From: Desulfobulbus sp.
GTDB lineage: Bacteria > Desulfobacterota > Desulfobulbia > Desulfobulbales > Desulfobulbaceae
Length of the DNA: 25,754 nucleotides
Direction of reading: 5' to 3'
NCBI GenBank assembly: GCA_028684915.1
Contig: JAQUEZ010000051.1
Coordinates: 10,399 to 36,152 of the forward strand
Under the pieces are notes generated by a model that was not told where the DNA came from, made no database searches, and saw only the letters and a list, made by a program, of their open reading frames with translations. Position numbers and translations under genes: made by a program. Shown in pieces: positions 24,523 through 25,754 of this stretch. How positions within the stretch are numbered: the first letter of the stretch is position 1; every line of letters starts with the position of its first letter.

Positions 24523-25295
24523 GTAATTTATTTTCCCCCAAAACGGTGCTGATCACCGGGGCCACCGGGAGCATAGGCGGAGCGCTCGCTGAAGCCTATG
24601 CAGCACCAGAGCGAATCCTTATCTTGCAAGGAAGAAACGAGCAACGTTTAAAAGAAGTGGCCGATCTCTGCCGACAACGGGGAGCAAGAGTGAATACGCA
24701 AGCACTCGATGTCCAGGATATAGAGGCATTGCGTTGCTGGATTCGAGAACTATGTGATAAAGAGTCCATAGACCTGGCCATTCCGGCTGCAGGCATCAAC
24801 TCCAATATCGGTGCCAATGGTCAGGGAGAAACCTGGGAACAGATTTCCACCTTGGTTGAAATCAACGTGCTCGCCGCCATGGCTGTGGTGGATGCGGTGT
24901 TGCCTTCAATGCGAGATCGGCAGTGCGGCCAGATAGCCCTATTCAGCTCATTAGCCGCTTACTACGGGTTACCGCTTACGCCAAGCTACAGTGCCAGCAA
25001 AGCCGCCATCAAAGCCTATGGAGAAGCATTACGCGGTTGGTTGGCTCCGGAAGGAATCGGCGTTAACGTGATCATGCCAGGCTATGTGGAATCGAAAATG
25101 TGCCGGGAGATGCCTGGTCCTAAACCTTTCCTCTGGTCACCCGAACGAGCTGCAATGGTTATCAAACGTGGCTTAGCCAGCAATAAGGCCCGCATCAGCT
25201 TTCCCTTCCCCCTCAACCTCGGCACCTGGTACCTTTCTGTTTTGCCCGCTGCAATCTCTGAGCGCATACTGCATTTGCTGGGATATGACAGCTAA
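24519..25295 (+). CDS. Short-chain dehydrogenase/reductase
   Basis: 258 residues, classical SDR size. Cofactor-binding ITGATGSIGGALAEAY (~12-27) and the catalytic S143/S144 (ALFSSLAAYYG), Y157 and K161 (PSYSASKAAIKAY) are intact. The usual NNAG motif is replaced by PAAG (~89-92), and the structural Asn is N116 (EINVLAA). The substrate is not evident; it probably reduces or oxidises a sugar, lipid or linker intermediate. The start overlaps kpsS (ATGA), so it is co-translated with it. An SDR beside kpsC/kpsS and a sulfatase-like membrane protein looks like a conserved module, though I recall this only from general impression. Confidence 0.9.
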   Translation: MSNLFSPKTVLITGATGSIGGALAEAYAAPERILILQGRNEQRLKEVADLCRQRGARVNTQALDVQDIEALRCWIRELCDKESIDLAIPAAGINSNIGANGQGETWEQISTLVEINVLAAMAVVDAVLPSMRDRQCGQIALFSSLAAYYGLPLTPSYSASKAAIKAYGEALRGWLAPEGIGVNVIMPGYVESKMCREMPGPKPFLWSPERAAMVIKRGLASNKARISFPFPLNLGTWYLSVLPAAISERILHLLGYDS

Positions 25296-25754
25296 TTCCT
25301 TTCTCTCCGCCGTTTGGTTGCCCATCCTTGCCGGCCTAATCTGCTCTTTTCCCATCGAAACCCTGGTCAAACCCGGTGTGTCCCTGCCGTGGCAACGTTC
25401 CAGCTCCGCCCTGGCCTTGCATTGTGGCCTTTGGTTGACAGTCTTTTTCTTTGAGCTCGCCGTCTTTCAACGACCCTGGTTTGCCGCAACCGTAGTACTC
25501 TCGTTCCTGACCATACTGGTATTGGTCAACAATGCAAAATTTGCAAACCTACGGGAACCCTTTATAGCCCAGGATTTTGAATATTTTCTGGATACCATTC
25601 GCTTCCCCCGCCTATTCCTCCCGTTTTTCGGTATTGGTAAGACCATCCTCGCAACCATTGCCGTACTTTTTGCCATTGCCCTGGGCTTGTATATTGAACC
25701 ACCTCTCACGGCCTCCCTGCCCCTGACCGACTTTCTCAGTGGTCTCGGCGTAAT
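25285..25754 (+). CDS. LTA-synthase/sulfatase-like membrane protein, 5' end only
   Basis: The frame is open from the ATG at 25285 (GGATATG) to the end of the window, ~156 residues, overlapping the SDR stop by 11 bp. The visible part is mainly membrane: hydrophobic segments at ~8-25 (FLSAVWLPILAGLICSF), ~50-65 (LALHCGLWLTVFFFEL), ~70-88 (FAATVVLSFLTILVLV) and ~124-142 (ILATIAVLFAIALGLY). VNNAKFANLREPFIAQDFEY (~87-106) is a phrase I associate with sulfatase-like/LTA-synthase-like proteins, in which an alkaline-phosphatase-fold domain follows. That catalytic domain is outside the window, so the assignment is tentative. If right, it could add phosphoethanolamine or phosphoglycerol, or act on sulfate or phosphate groups. 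Confidence 0.65.
   Translation, partial: MTANSFLSAVWLPILAGLICSFPIETLVKPGVSLPWQRSSSALALHCGLWLTVFFFELAVFQRPWFAATVVLSFLTILVLVNNAKFANLREPFIAQDFEYFLDTIRFPRLFLPFFGIGKTILATIAVLFAIALGLYIEPPLTASLPLTDFLSGLGV

Overview
The window is a bacterial polysaccharide (capsule/exopolysaccharide) locus. Every confident gene lies on the + strand. No rRNA, tRNA or CRISPR array was seen. The host is probably a Gram-negative bacterium: there is a KpsC/KpsS-type capsule apparatus and an outer-membrane export lipoprotein. The overall style (coiled-coil proteins beside sulfotransferases, a stand-alone APS kinase, palindromic intergenic repeats) fits Desulfobacterota such as Desulfobulbales, but this is an impression and not proven here.

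Layout. (1) 1-3476: the 3' end of a protein built from near-identical 35-residue coiled-coil repeats, a second coiled-coil protein, and a TPR-sulfotransferase fusion. (2) 3488-6629: a second sulfotransferase followed by stacked mobile DNA. An intact IS30-family element (4711-5812) sits in a 156-bp GTAA-ended MITE, which sits in the left terminal repeat of a ~350-bp element (R1). A second ~350-bp element (R2) follows. (3) 6630-7276: gene-poor spacer. (4) 7277-11133: three overlapping or tightly packed glycosyltransferase genes and a sulfotransferase cut off after about 60 codons by a second 156-bp MITE. (5) 11130-11660: inverted copies of the 156-bp and ~350-bp elements. (6) 11949-18532: GDP-sugar genes (gmd, fcl, phosphomannomutase, manC) and a glycosyltransferase. 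(7) 18606-19637: palindromic repeats on both sides of cysC. (8) 19898-25754: export lipoprotein, glycosyltransferase, single-module KpsC, KpsS, an SDR oxidoreductase, and the start of an LTA-synthase/sulfatase-like membrane protein. The last five genes overlap head to tail.

How the genes fit together. ManC and the phosphomannomutase make GDP-mannose, and Gmd plus Fcl turn it into GDP-L-fucose. Five glycosyltransferase-type genes would assemble the glycan. KpsC and KpsS would build the Kdo linker on the lipid anchor, and the outer-membrane lipoprotein would export the product. CysC makes PAPS, the sulfate donor used by sulfotransferases, and two sulfotransferases plus a broken third are present. 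The simplest reading is a sulfated, possibly fucose-containing capsule. The inner-membrane ABC transporter (KpsM/T/E) is not in the window.

The most distinctive feature is the nested repeat history. The 156-bp MITE is exactly 156 bp in both copies once IS30 and one target duplication are removed. The left copy has a perfect 8-bp target duplication. MITE ends supply the stop codons of two of the three sulfotransferase genes.
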